Below are positions 8,698-17,080 of a stretch of 53,108 bases of DNA, piece by piece. Numbering within the stretch: position 1 is the first letter of the stretch; each line of letters starts with the position of its first letter. The position numbers and the translations under genes are program-made. This DNA is from a virus. A model generated the notes under the pieces. The model was not told the origin of the DNA. It searched no databases and was given only the letters and a program-made list of their open reading frames with translations. The stretch spans positions 1 through 53,108 of the IMG/VR virus record IMGVR_UViG_3300031975_000697; one strand, 5' to 3'.

Positions 8698-10395
8698 GTG
8701 ACCGCTACCGCTACAGCCCCGCTGTTGCCCTCTCCCCCTCACAAGGTCGGGCCGACCTGGCAGATCCGCGAAGACGGGTCCTGGCACCTGCCCGAGAAGT
8801 CCCTTGGCTGGGGGGTTTTGGAGTGGCTAGCCAAGTACGTAAAGAGCCCTGGTGGCGACTTCGCCGGGTCTCCGTTCATGGCCACGCCTGAGCAGGCCAG
8901 GTTCATACTCTGGTGGTACGCCGTAGACAGCCGAGGCAGGTTCGTCTACCGCCAAGGCGTACTGCGCCGCATGAAGGGCTGGGGCAAGGACCCCCTGGCC
9001 GCTGCGATGTCGTTGGCTGAACTCTGTGGACCGGTGCGCTTCTCGCACTGGGACGAGTTCGGGATGCCGGTCGGCAAGGCCCAGCACGCCGCGTGGGTCC
9101 AGATCGCTGCTGTGTCAAAGGACCAGACCAAGAACACCTTCCGGATGTTCCCGGTGATGATGTCCAAGCAGCTCAAAGAGGACTACGGGCTAGAGGTCAA
9201 CAAGTTCGTCATCCACTCAGCTATCGGCGGTCAGATCGAGGCAGTCACCTCATCCCCAGCGTCGATGGAAGGCAACCGGCCCACGTTCGTCATCCGCAAC
9301 GAGACGCAGTGGTGGGGAACAGGCCCCGGTGGAGAGGTAAACGACGGCCACGAGATGGCCGACGTTATCGACGGCAACATCACCAAGATCCCCGAAGCCC
9401 GCATCCTGTCGATCTGCAACGCGCACATCCCCGGAAACGACACCGTAGCCGAGAAGGACTACGACAACTGGCGAGATGTGCAGGCCGGCAAAGTCGTCGA
9501 CACCAACAAACTTTACGACGCGCTGGAAGCCCCGGCAGATACCCCGGTGTCGGAGATCCCGCCTGAGAGCGAGGACCCCGAAGGGTACGCAGCAGGTATC
9601 GACGCGCTGCTTGATGGTCTGGCAGTAGCACGAGGAGACTCTTACTGGTTGCCGCTGGAGGGCATCCTCCAGTCGGTGTTGGACACGAACAACGCCATCA
9701 CCGAGTCCCGTCGCAAGTTCCTCAACCAGGTAAACGCCTCTGAGGACGCGTGGATTTCGCCGAACGAGTGGAACCGCTTGGCCCTGACCGACAAGATCTT
9801 CAAGCTCAAGAAGGGCGACAGGATCACTCTCGGTTTCGACGGGTCGAAGTCCAACGACTACACCGCGCTCGTAGCTTGCCGAGTCGAAGACGGGATGCTG
9901 TTCAAGATCAGAGTTTGGAACCCCGAGCTATACGGCGGGGAGGTGCCACGCGAAGACGTGGACGCTGTAGTGCGCTCGATGTTCGCCTCGTACGACGTGG
10001 TCGCGTTCCGCGCCGACGTGAAGGAGTTCGAGGCATACGTCGACCAGTGGGGCAAGGACTTCAAGAAGAAGATCAAGGTCAACGCCACGCCCGGCAATCC
10101 GATCGCGTTCGATATGCGCGGCCAGACAAAGCGATTCGCGCTCGACTGCGAGAGATTCCTAGACGCGGTCTTGGAGCGCGAGCTCAACCACGATGGCGAC
10201 CCGACTCTGACTCAGCACGTCCTCAACGCGCACAAGTACCCAACTACCTACGACGCAGAAGCCATTCGCAAAGCAAGCAAGGACAGCTCGAAGAAGATCG
10301 ACGCTGCTGTCTGCGCTGTGCTCGCTTTTGGTGCGAGACAGGACTTCCTGATGAGCAAGAAGAATCGTAGCGGGAGAGTGACGGTGATCCGATGA
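8698..10395 (+). CDS. terL: Terminase large subunit
   Basis: 565 aa, GTG start after AAAGGAGGGGAG. The ATPase domain shows RMKGWGKD (91-98) as the Walker A-like P-loop and a strand TFVIRNETQWW as Walker B region. The nuclease domain shows ITLGFDGSKSNDYTAL, whose aspartate is typical of the RNase H-like nuclease centre. It cuts concatemers and pumps DNA into the prohead through the portal, which is the next gene and overlaps it by four bases. Confidence 0.92.
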   Translation: MTATATAPLLPSPPHKVGPTWQIREDGSWHLPEKSLGWGVLEWLAKYVKSPGGDFAGSPFMATPEQARFILWWYAVDSRGRFVYRQGVLRRMKGWGKDPLAAAMSLAELCGPVRFSHWDEFGMPVGKAQHAAWVQIAAVSKDQTKNTFRMFPVMMSKQLKEDYGLEVNKFVIHSAIGGQIEAVTSSPASMEGNRPTFVIRNETQWWGTGPGGEVNDGHEMADVIDGNITKIPEARILSICNAHIPGNDTVAEKDYDNWRDVQAGKVVDTNKLYDALEAPADTPVSEIPPESEDPEGYAAGIDALLDGLAVARGDSYWLPLEGILQSVLDTNNAITESRRKFLNQVNASEDAWISPNEWNRLALTDKIFKLKKGDRITLGFDGSKSNDYTALVACRVEDGMLFKIRVWNPELYGGEVPREDVDAVVRSMFASYDVVAFRADVKEFEAYVDQWGKDFKKKIKVNATPGNPIAFDMRGQTKRFALDCERFLDAVLERELNHDGDPTLTQHVLNAHKYPTTYDAEAIRKASKDSSKKIDAAVCAVLAFGARQDFLMSKKNRSGRVTVIR

Positions 10396-11858
10396 CTAGC
10401 CCGCAGCAGCAGGGCGAGAAAGTCCCACCCGAAGAACTCCGCGACAAGATGCTGGAGGCATTCGAGAACGCACGGCGCAACTTCAACGACGACCGCGCCT
10501 ACTACGAATCCATGCGCCGGCCAGAGGCCATCGGTCTCGCAGTGCCACCTGAGATGCGCAAACTACTGGCCCACGTCGGCTACCCGCGACTCTACGTAGA
10601 CGCGCTGTCGGCGCGGCTGGAGTTGGAAGGATTCCGCCTCGGTGGAGCCGAGGAATCCGACGAGGAGCTCTGGGACTGGTTCCTGGCCAACGACCTCGAC
10701 GTCGAATCCATCCTCGGACACACCGACGCGCTGGTACACGGACAGTCGTACGTCACCGTCTCGATGCCAGATCCGAAGATCGACCTCCACGTACCGCAGG
10801 ACATCCCGATCATCAGAGTCGAGTCCCCCAACTCGCTTTACGCAGAGATCGACCCACGGACTCGCCAGGTCACCGGAGCTATCCGGGCGATCTACGACAA
10901 AGAGGGCAACGAGGTCATCTCGGCCACGCTCTACACACCCAACGACACAACTCGCTGGGACAAGGTCGAGAACGAGTGGTCACAGATCTCGCTCGTCAAC
11001 CACGGCCTGGAGATGGTCCCGGTCGTCCCGATACCGAACCGCACTCGGCTCTCGGATCTGTACGGCACGTCGGAGATCTCTCCGGAGCTGCGGTCGGTCA
11101 CCGACGCGGCTGCCAGGGTCCTGATGAACATGCAGGGCGCCGCTGAGCTTATGGCGGTCCCGCAGCGGCTCCTCTTCGGCGTCAAGCCGGGAGAGCTGGG
11201 AGTGGACCCGAACACCGGTCAGACTCTCTTCGACTCCTACTTGGCTCGCATCCTGTCTTTCGAGGACCCCGAGGGCAAGGTAGGCCAGTTTGCAGCCGCA
11301 GAGCTGCGGAACTTCACCGAGGCGCTCGACGCACTGGACAAGAAGGCAGCGGCTTACACAGGGCTGCCCCCTCAGTACCTCTCTACGCAGTCGGACCAGC
11401 CTTCTTCGGCAGAGGCCATCAAGGCGTCCGAGTCGCGGTTGGTCAAGCACGCCGAGCGGAAGGCCAAGATCTTCGGCGGCGCGTGGGAGCAGGTGATGCG
11501 AGTCGCCTACAAGGTGATGAAGGGTGGCGACATCCCGGACGAGTACTTCCGGATGGAGTCCATCTGGAGGGACCCGAGCACTCCGACGTACGCGGCCAAG
11601 GCCGACGCGGCGAGCAAGCTCTACAACCAGGGCACCGGGGTCATCCCGAAGAAGCGCGCCCGCAAGGACATGGGCTACTCCGAGGCAGAGATCACGGAGA
11701 TGGAGCAGTGGGACGAGGAAGAGAACCCGCTGGGCCTCGTGGGAACGCTGTACGGAGCAGGGACGCCCGGTTCGGGCGCTCCAGGGGGTAAGACCCCGAG
11801 CGACGTAGACAAGCCGTCTCAGCCCACAGGAGGGGCGAAAGCCGATGAGGCTGCGTGA
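10392..11858 (+). CDS. Portal protein
   Basis: 488 aa; ATG overlaps the terL stop (ATGA). The sequence matches SPP1/gp6-type portal proteins of actinophages: an N-terminal clip/wing region with ARLELEGFRLGG and VHGQSYVTV, and a helical C-terminal part with PPQYLSTQSDQPSSAEAIKASE. The C-terminal tail is acidic then Pro/Gly-rich. It forms the dodecameric ring through which DNA enters and on which the head-tail connectors are built. Its stop overlaps the MuF-like gene. Confidence 0.92.
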   Translation: MTSPQQQGEKVPPEELRDKMLEAFENARRNFNDDRAYYESMRRPEAIGLAVPPEMRKLLAHVGYPRLYVDALSARLELEGFRLGGAEESDEELWDWFLANDLDVESILGHTDALVHGQSYVTVSMPDPKIDLHVPQDIPIIRVESPNSLYAEIDPRTRQVTGAIRAIYDKEGNEVISATLYTPNDTTRWDKVENEWSQISLVNHGLEMVPVVPIPNRTRLSDLYGTSEISPELRSVTDAAARVLMNMQGAAELMAVPQRLLFGVKPGELGVDPNTGQTLFDSYLARILSFEDPEGKVGQFAAAELRNFTEALDALDKKAAAYTGLPPQYLSTQSDQPSSAEAIKASESRLVKHAERKAKIFGGAWEQVMRVAYKVMKGGDIPDEYFRMESIWRDPSTPTYAAKADAASKLYNQGTGVIPKKRARKDMGYSEAEITEMEQWDEEENPLGLVGTLYGAGTPGSGAPGGKTPSDVDKPSQPTGGAKADEAA

Positions 11859-12739
11859 CGCCCGAGGAGTACGCGCTACAGCAGGCGTTCATCTCGGCGG
11901 CAGCCGCTCGGTACTCGCAGCAGTTCGGTAACTACTTCAGCCAGCCGGCACTCTCGTTCGCCGAGTGGATTCAGCTTCTCCAGTTGATATACCCGGTGGT
12001 CGAGCAGTTGCGGAATGAGTCCGCGACGTTGGCTCGGCGCTTCTACGACTCCCAGCGGGAGCAGAACCACCCGGAACTGCCCCGGAACGACAGGCCCCTG
12101 GAGGGCACGGCGTTCAAGGAGTTCGTCGAGAACATGGAGCCGGCACGCAAGAAGATGTCGAAGGCCGAATCGGGACAAGACGCACAGGGAGTGTTCGCGC
12201 TCCGCATCATCCGAGAGGTCGAGAACGCCGGTCGTCAGCAGATCATCCACGCCGTAGAGAACGACCCTGAGCCTCGCATCCTGAGGGGCTGGGCACGTGT
12301 GGCTACAGGACGAGAGACCTGTGCCTGGTGCCTGATGCTGATCTCCAGAGGGCCAACCTATCTGGGATCTGACAACGCAGGCCTACAGGGACTCGACGAG
12401 GACGACGCACAAGAGTTGTTCGACAACAACGACATCGAAACGTATTTCGAGAACATCGAGCCGCACATGCAGCAGTGGCACACAGGCTGCGACTGCAAGG
12501 TGATCCCGGTGTTTCGCCAAGAGAACTGGTTTGGGCAAGAGGCCGCAGACCGGGCTCTTGATCTGTGGAACGAAGCCACCAAAGAGGCGATACGCCTCGA
12601 AGACGAGGGACTAGTCCACAAGTCAGGAAGGAAGAAGGGCGAGCCATTCACTCGTAATGAGTTGGCTATCAACGCACTTCGACGCCGCCTTGAGCGCGGT
12701 GAGATCAACGCAAGCGAGTTCGCCGCACTAGCGGCGTAA
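11855..12739 (+). CDS. MuF-like minor capsid protein (capsid maturation protease candidate)
   Basis: 294 aa; GTG start overlaps the portal stop (GTGA). The middle contains GRETCAWCLMLISRGPTY and later WHTGCDCKVIPVF, the conserved Cys/His signature of MuF-type proteins that follow portals. In cluster A phages this gene is often labelled capsid maturation protease, but no clear protease triad is visible here. The role is therefore a minor head protein, possibly with protease activity. A perfect hairpin (12721-12736) spans its stop codon. Confidence 0.75.
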   Translation: MTPEEYALQQAFISAAAARYSQQFGNYFSQPALSFAEWIQLLQLIYPVVEQLRNESATLARRFYDSQREQNHPELPRNDRPLEGTAFKEFVENMEPARKKMSKAESGQDAQGVFALRIIREVENAGRQQIIHAVENDPEPRILRGWARVATGRETCAWCLMLISRGPTYLGSDNAGLQGLDEDDAQELFDNNDIETYFENIEPHMQQWHTGCDCKVIPVFRQENWFGQEAADRALDLWNEATKEAIRLEDEGLVHKSGRKKGEPFTRNELAINALRRRLERGEINASEFAALAA

Positions 12740-12766
12740 TTCACCGTACGAGCCCCTGGTGGGCTC
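12721..12766 (+). other. Two adjacent hairpins at gene end
   Basis: CGCCGC/GCGGCG (12721-12726/12731-12736, loop ACTA) covers the last codons of the MuF-like gene. GAGCCC/GGGCTC (12750-12755/12761-12766) follows in the 47-bp gap before the scaffold gene. No U-run follows, so RNA processing or attenuation is more likely than full termination. Confidence 0.5.
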
Positions 12767-12786
12767 TCAACTGTCCAGGAGACAAA

Positions 12787-13287
12787 ATGGCCGATACACC
12801 CGTCGAAACTCAGACCGAAGACACGACCACTGGCCTGGTGCCGGATGGCGTGAACACCTTCGGTAAGGACTACGTCCAACAGCTACGCAACGAGGCTGCG
12901 GCGCACCGCACCGCCAAGAACGAAGCGGTGGCCCAGACCCACGCGGAGGCCAAGGAGTACCTCGACGCTGTGATCGCTCAGCGAGACTCGGCTTTCGCCG
13001 AACTCGAAGGCAAGCTCGGGGCAGCCGGGGTCGAGCTCACGAAGCTCAAGACCGCGCTGGACCTGAAGGTGCCGTCCGACAAGGTGCTTCAGTTCGCCGC
13101 CATCCTCCAGGGTACCGACGAGGACTCCATCAAGGAGTCTGCCAAGTCGGCCAAGGAGCTGTTCGGAGGTTTCAAGCAGCACGACCTCCCGGTGGACCAC
13201 TCGCAGGGCTCCGGTGGTGGCTCCCCCATGCCGCTCAACGGTGATCCGGTCCTCACTGCGATCAAAGCCAAGCTCGGCATCAACTGA
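12787..13287 (+). CDS. Scaffolding protein
   Basis: 166 aa, highly charged, with a long predicted coiled-coil (about residues 30-90; RTAKNEAVAQTHAEAKEYL, then ELEGKLGAAG). It ends with a Gly/Ser/Pro-rich linker and a short helical tail. This composition, plus its place directly before the major capsid gene, is the standard signature of a phage scaffold that shapes the prohead. GGAGA lies before the ATG. Confidence 0.85.
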   Translation: MADTPVETQTEDTTTGLVPDGVNTFGKDYVQQLRNEAAAHRTAKNEAVAQTHAEAKEYLDAVIAQRDSAFAELEGKLGAAGVELTKLKTALDLKVPSDKVLQFAAILQGTDEDSIKESAKSAKELFGGFKQHDLPVDHSQGSGGGSPMPLNGDPVLTAIKAKLGIN

Positions 13288-13320
13288 CCCAAATACACAC
13301 TACCAGTTAGGAATTAAATA

Positions 13321-14277
13321 ATGGCTGCTGGCACTGACTTCGCCGTCAACCACAACCAGATCGCTCAGACGGGCGACTCGATGTTCACCGGCTACCTCGA
13401 ACCCGAGGTGGCGCAGGACTACTTCGCCGAGGCCGAGAAGACCTCGATCGTTCAGCGGGTGGCCCAGAAGATCCCGATGGGCGCTACCGGCGTCAAGATC
13501 CCGCACTGGAACGGCGACGTCTCCGCGCAGTGGATCGGTGAAGGCGACATGAAGCCCATCACCAAGGGCGACCTGACTTCCGAGTCGGTGGAACCCCACA
13601 AGATCGCCACGATCTTCATCGCCTCTGCGGAAACCGTCCGTGCGAACCCCGCGAACTACATCGGCACCATGCGGACCAAGATCGGCACCGCGATTGCGAT
13701 GGCGTTCGACAGCGCGGCGCTGTACGGCACCGACTCCCCGTTCGACAAGGCCATCGCGGACACCACGAAGGAGCAGTACCTCTCCAGCGCGACCGCGTAC
13801 GACGCTCTCGCCGTGGACGGACTGGGCCAGCTCGTGAGCCCCGCCCCGGGCAGTGCCAAGCACCGTTGGCAGGCCACTCTGTTCGACGACACCGTCGAGC
13901 CGATCCTCAACGGCGCCAAGGACCAGAACGGTCGTCCGCTGTTCATCGAGTCGACCTACGAGGGCGTCACCCCGCCTTACCGCGAGGGCCGCATCATCGG
14001 TCGTCAGACCATCCTGAGCGACCACGTCGTCAGCGACGACGGCACGGTCATCGGCTTCATGGGCGACTTCAATCAGGTCCTCTGGGGCCAGGTCGGCGGT
14101 CTGTCCTTCGACGTCAGCGACCAGGCGACCTTGAACCTCGGCACGCCGGCTGCTCCGCAGTTCGTGTCGCTGTGGCAGCACAACCTCGTCGCTGTCCGTT
14201 GCGAGGCTGAGTTCGGCCTGCTCATCAACGACGTCAACGCATTCGTCAAGCTGACCACGGTGGACCCGACTCCGTGA
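13321..14277 (+). CDS. Major capsid protein (HK97 fold)
   Basis: 318 aa; begins with MAAGTDFAVNHNQIAQTGDS and contains KIPHWNGDVSAQWIGEGDMK, TRANPANYIG-type and MRTKIGTAIAMAFDSAALYGT stretches. These match HK97-fold capsid subunits of cluster A phages. In L5 these subunits become covalently cross-linked; whether that happens here cannot be seen. Strong codon bias toward C/G-ending codons suits high expression. The gene is followed by a stoperator and a strong hairpin. Confidence 0.93.
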   Translation: MAAGTDFAVNHNQIAQTGDSMFTGYLEPEVAQDYFAEAEKTSIVQRVAQKIPMGATGVKIPHWNGDVSAQWIGEGDMKPITKGDLTSESVEPHKIATIFIASAETVRANPANYIGTMRTKIGTAIAMAFDSAALYGTDSPFDKAIADTTKEQYLSSATAYDALAVDGLGQLVSPAPGSAKHRWQATLFDDTVEPILNGAKDQNGRPLFIESTYEGVTPPYREGRIIGRQTILSDHVVSDDGTVIGFMGDFNQVLWGQVGGLSFDVSDQATLNLGTPAAPQFVSLWQHNLVAVRCEAEFGLLINDVNAFVKLTTVDPTP

Positions 14278-14283
14278 CCCTGG

Positions 14284-14296
14284 CTTGACATCGAAC
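14284..14296 (+). promoter_or_regulatory. Stoperator (CTTGACATCGAAC)
   Basis: A perfect 13-bp site just after the major capsid stop codon, oriented with transcription. It lies 7 bases before a strong hairpin. Confidence 0.8.
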
Positions 14297-14303
14297 GTAC
14301 GGG

Positions 14304-14323
14304 GGAGGCCCTTCGGGGCCTCC
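14304..14323 (+). terminator. UUCG-tetraloop hairpin after capsid gene
   Basis: GGAGGCCC (14304-14311), loop TTCG, GGGCCTCC (14316-14323): a perfect 8-bp stem with an extra-stable tetraloop. No long U-run follows (CTCCTCGTTCTG), so it is probably a partial terminator or RNA-stabilising end of the capsid message. Confidence 0.6.
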
Positions 14324-14346
14324 TCCTCGTTCTGAGAGGAGGCGCT

Positions 14347-14718
14347 ATGGCGTACGCAACCGTCGACGACGTTGCCGACAGGTGGACCCGAGAGTTCACC
14401 GACGAAGAGATCGTCCTCATCGAGACGCGCCTGGAGGACATCGAGCGCAAGATCCGGCGCGTCATCCCCGACCTCGCTACCAAGGTCTCCGACCAGGAAT
14501 ACCTCGAAGACGTCAAGCAGATCGAAGCAGACGCGGTTCTGCGGCTGGTCCGCAACCCCGAGGGATACATCTCGGAGAGTGACGGCAACTACACCTACAT
14601 GCTCGCCAGGGACCTAGCCAGCGGCAAGCTGGAGATCCTCGACGAAGAGTGGGAAACGCTCGGGGTATTCAAGACCCAGTTCGCCGTGATCGTCCCGAGG
14701 CTGGTGATGCCGACGTGA
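14347..14718 (+). CDS. Head-to-tail adaptor
   Basis: 123 aa; MAYATVDDVADRWTREFTDEE followed by helical segments. This fits the phage Gp15/Gp19-type head-tail adaptor family, which stacks under the portal. It is the first of five short connector genes between capsid and major tail protein. Ribosome-binding site GAGAGGAGG precedes the ATG. Confidence 0.8.
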   Translation: MAYATVDDVADRWTREFTDEEIVLIETRLEDIERKIRRVIPDLATKVSDQEYLEDVKQIEADAVLRLVRNPEGYISESDGNYTYMLARDLASGKLEILDEEWETLGVFKTQFAVIVPRLVMPT

Positions 14719-14882
14719 GCGCGAGCGATCGTCAACCGCCCCTCCCTTACCCGGACGACTTCACAGAGGCCGTACGCCCGGAGCACGTAAACACCACGAA
14801 GTGTGACCACGAGAACGGCATCTGCTTCTGCGTACATGACTGGCGCATCCACTGGGGCAACCTTCCGAGGAGCTCAGCATGA
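14715..14882 (+). CDS. Small Cys/His-rich protein among connector genes
   Basis: 55 aa; GTG start at 14715 overlaps the adaptor stop by four bases (GTGA), and its TGA overlaps the next ATG (ATGA). The centre holds CDHENGICFCVHDWRIHWG, a likely metal-binding knuckle (three Cys, three His). A small protein of this kind occurs at the same place in other cluster A phages as recalled. Function unknown; overlap on both sides supports translation. Confidence 0.7.
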   Translation: MSASDRQPPLPYPDDFTEAVRPEHVNTTKCDHENGICFCVHDWRIHWGNLPRSSA

Positions 14883-15241
14883 GTCTCTTGGACAGGGGCA
14901 CAGAGGATGTCATCGTCTACCCGGAGGAGGTCTCCGAGAGCCCAGACGGCAACATCAAGCTCAAGCCGTCCAAGACGGGCATCCCAGCCAAGGCCAGCAT
15001 CCAGGTCCGAGGCCAGTCGGGGACCTCGTCCCGGCGCCAGGAGCAGGACAACGAGGGCTACGAGTCCGAGAAGGTCTACACGATCCGATTCTCTCGGGCT
15101 TCGGCCAAGAAGCTGGGACGGCTCGGCACCGAAACGATGGTCGAGTGGCGAGGCCGTAAGTGGTCGCTGTTCGGCGACGAGAACGTCTACAACAGCTCTC
15201 GACGCACCAGGCACGAGACGTACACGATCAAACGGTACTGA
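14879..15241 (+). CDS. Head-to-tail stopper
   Basis: 120 aa; MSLLDRGTEDVIVYPEEVSE, then a beta-rich body ending TYTIKRY. Size, order and fold pattern fit the stopper (gp16/FII-like) that closes the connector channel until DNA ejection. The ATG overlaps the preceding TGA, with GAGGAG upstream. Its own stop overlaps the next start by one base. Confidence 0.75.
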   Translation: MSLLDRGTEDVIVYPEEVSESPDGNIKLKPSKTGIPAKASIQVRGQSGTSSRRQEQDNEGYESEKVYTIRFSRASAKKLGRLGTETMVEWRGRKWSLFGDENVYNSSRRTRHETYTIKRY

Positions 15242-15564
15242 TGGCCAGGTTGATGAGCGAGAAGGCCCTCAACACGGTCGTCGCTCGGATACCGGGCGTT
15301 CACGACGCTCTCGGAGGGGTTGCTCGCAGAGTGGCCGGCGCCGCGAAAGGGCGCCTGGCAGTACACAAGTTTCAAGGGCACTCGCGCATCACGATCACCG
15401 AAGGTGACGTCGACTGGTTCGTCAACCTCGACGACTCCAGAGGAGACCACGCCGCGATGTCCATCGAGTTCGGCCACATCGTCAAGGGGAAGTACGAGGA
15501 CCCCGGAAAGCCAAAGTACGTGCCCGGGCTCTACATCCTAAGCACCGCAGCAGGTCTGGCATAA
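15241..15564 (+). CDS. Tail completion/HK97 gp10-like connector protein
   Basis: 107 aa; MARLMSEKALNTVVARIPG, then SAVRRVAG-like helix and GEVDWFVNLDD-type beta segment. The position between stopper and tail terminator fits an HK97 gp10-like neck or tail-completion protein. Recognition rests mainly on order and size. Confidence 0.65.
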   Translation: MARLMSEKALNTVVARIPGVHDALGGVARRVAGAAKGRLAVHKFQGHSRITITEGDVDWFVNLDDSRGDHAAMSIEFGHIVKGKYEDPGKPKYVPGLYILSTAAGLA

Positions 15565-15576
15565 GAGAGGAGGGAC

Positions 15577-16008
15577 GTGCCGAAGAAACGCTTTCCGAGA
15601 GTGCAGAGCATCCTCCTCCCGATCCTACGAGATGCGTTCCCCGACTGGGAACGTCACCAGATCGGCTCGTGGGTAGAGGACATCGACTTCCGCACTTTCC
15701 CGATGATAAACGTGCGCCGAATTGGCGGCGCTAGAAACAAGAAGCTGCCGTTCATACACGGCAAGCCGGTGGTGGAGATGACCGTCTACTCGGACGAGGA
15801 TGTCGAAACCGCAGAGGAGATCTACGAAGACGCACTCGACGCGATTATCGAGGCGATCAGGACCCAAAAGCTAACGCCCAAGGGCTATTTAAGTAGCTAC
15901 AACGAGAACATGGGGATGACACAGTTCAGCTCCCCGTTCATGGACTCCTGGAGGGTCCAGGGACTTCTCGAACTCGGTATTCGACCACCGAGAACAACCA
16001 ACCAGTAA
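15577..16008 (+). CDS. Tail terminator
   Basis: 143 aa, GTG start after GAGAGGAGG. MPKKRFPRVQSILLPILRDAF and FRTFPMINVRRIGG resemble the tail terminator family (lambda gpU-like fold), which caps the growing tail tube and fixes its length. It sits directly upstream of the major tail protein. Confidence 0.75.
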   Translation: MPKKRFPRVQSILLPILRDAFPDWERHQIGSWVEDIDFRTFPMINVRRIGGARNKKLPFIHGKPVVEMTVYSDEDVETAEEIYEDALDAIIEAIRTQKLTPKGYLSSYNENMGMTQFSSPFMDSWRVQGLLELGIRPPRTTNQ

Positions 16009-16022
16009 GAGGAGACTGCCAC

Positions 16023-16610
16023 ATGGCAATGAACGATGATGCGGTGTTGACCGCTGCGGTCGGGTACGTCTACACCGGCCCTGTGGGCACTGCTGCGCCG
16101 ACCCCCACTGAGCTTCCGACGATCGACCTGGAAGACCCCAGCACGTGGACCGCGAACGGGTGGGACTCGATCGGCCACACGTCCCGAGGTGAGATGCCCG
16201 AGTTCGGCTTCGACGGAGGCAACTCCGAGGTCCGAGGCTCTTGGCAGAAGAAGAAGCTGAAGGACGTCACGACCGAAGACCCGGTCGACTACCTGACGAT
16301 GTTCCTGCACCAGTTCGACGAGGAAGCATTCTCGCTGTACTACGGCGCGAACGTCTCGACTACTCCCGGGGTGTTCGGCGTCAAGAGCGGGGCTGACCCC
16401 CTGGAGAAGGCATTCCTGGTAGTCATCCTCGACGGAGAGGAGCGCCTCGGATTCCGATCCGCACGGGCGTCCGTGAAGCGTGACGACTCGATCCAGCTCC
16501 CGATCGACGACCTGGCTGCGCTGCCCATCCGGGCGACGTTCCTGGACTACCAGAGCGATCCACTGTTCGAGTGGATCAACGAAGACCTGTTCCCCAACGC
16601 GCAGGTCTGA
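16023..16610 (+). CDS. Major tail protein
   Basis: 195 aa; MAMNDDAVLTAAVGYVYTGP start and GWDSIGHTSRGEMPEFGFDGG are typical of the major tail tube subunit of cluster A phages. It polymerises around the tape measure to form the tail tube. The gene is bracketed by a ribosome-binding site AAGAGGAG and, downstream, a stoperator and an 11-bp hairpin, as for the capsid gene. Confidence 0.9.
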   Translation: MAMNDDAVLTAAVGYVYTGPVGTAAPTPTELPTIDLEDPSTWTANGWDSIGHTSRGEMPEFGFDGGNSEVRGSWQKKKLKDVTTEDPVDYLTMFLHQFDEEAFSLYYGANVSTTPGVFGVKSGADPLEKAFLVVILDGEERLGFRSARASVKRDDSIQLPIDDLAALPIRATFLDYQSDPLFEWINEDLFPNAQV

Positions 16611-16616
16611 CTCTGA

Positions 16617-16629
16617 CTTGACACCGAAC
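16617..16629 (+). promoter_or_regulatory. Stoperator (CTTGACACCGAAC)
   Basis: A perfect site seven bases after the major tail stop codon and six bases before a strong hairpin, oriented with transcription. Confidence 0.8.
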
Positions 16630-16635
16630 GGTGTC

Positions 16636-16675
16636 CGGGGGAGGGGTTTTCCTTGGCGGGCCTTCCCCTCCCCCG
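16636..16675 (+). terminator. Large GC hairpin after major tail gene
   Basis: CGGGGGAGGGG (16636-16646) pairs perfectly with CCCCTCCCCCG (16665-16675); 18-nt loop. Only TTAT follows, no U-run. It may reduce readthrough so that capsid and tube proteins outnumber downstream tail proteins. Confidence 0.6.
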
Positions 16676-16711
16676 TTATCCCCCAGCCCGCCTACCTAAG
16701 AAAGGTTCGCC

Positions 16712-17080
16712 ATGAGCACATTCAAACTTGACGACATCGCCGCTGCGGCACGGCGCCGGTTCGAGCCGGTGAAGATCGAGGTCTCCGAGGGAGAGACCGT
16801 CACCCTGCCGGCGCTGCTGCGCCTGAGCCAGGACGACCGAGACGCGGTCGCCGGCCTGCTGAAGGACATCTCCGACATGGGCGGGGACGACGAAGACGAT
16901 CTCGACGACGACGCAGCAGAGCTGTTGGCCGACTCGATCACCAACGTCCTGGTCCGAGTCAGCAAGGGCGCCCGGAAGATCAGCCGAGCCATCGAGCACG
17001 AGGAACCTCTGATCCAGGTCTCGATCCTGACCGACATCCTCAACACCTGGATTTCGAGGACCCAAGCGGGGGAAGCCTGA
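16712..17080 (+). CDS. Tail assembly chaperone (short, G-like)
   Basis: 122 aa; an acidic stretch (DDEDDLDDDAAE) and a place just upstream of the tape measure match the short tail assembly chaperone (lambda gpG type). It coats the tape measure during tail assembly. Translation normally stops at 17080. A fraction of ribosomes is expected to slip at 17068-17074 to give the longer form. AAGAAAGG precedes the ATG. Confidence 0.88.
   Translation: MSTFKLDDIAAAARRRFEPVKIEVSEGETVTLPALLRLSQDDRDAVAGLLKDISDMGGDDEDDLDDDAAELLADSITNVLVRVSKGARKISRAIEHEEPLIQVSILTDILNTWISRTQAGEA

Noticed and set aside
13300-14181. 293-aa - strand open frame opposite the major capsid gene
   Set aside because: Explained by the strong GC-ending codon bias of the capsid gene; no ribosome-binding site and not protein-like.
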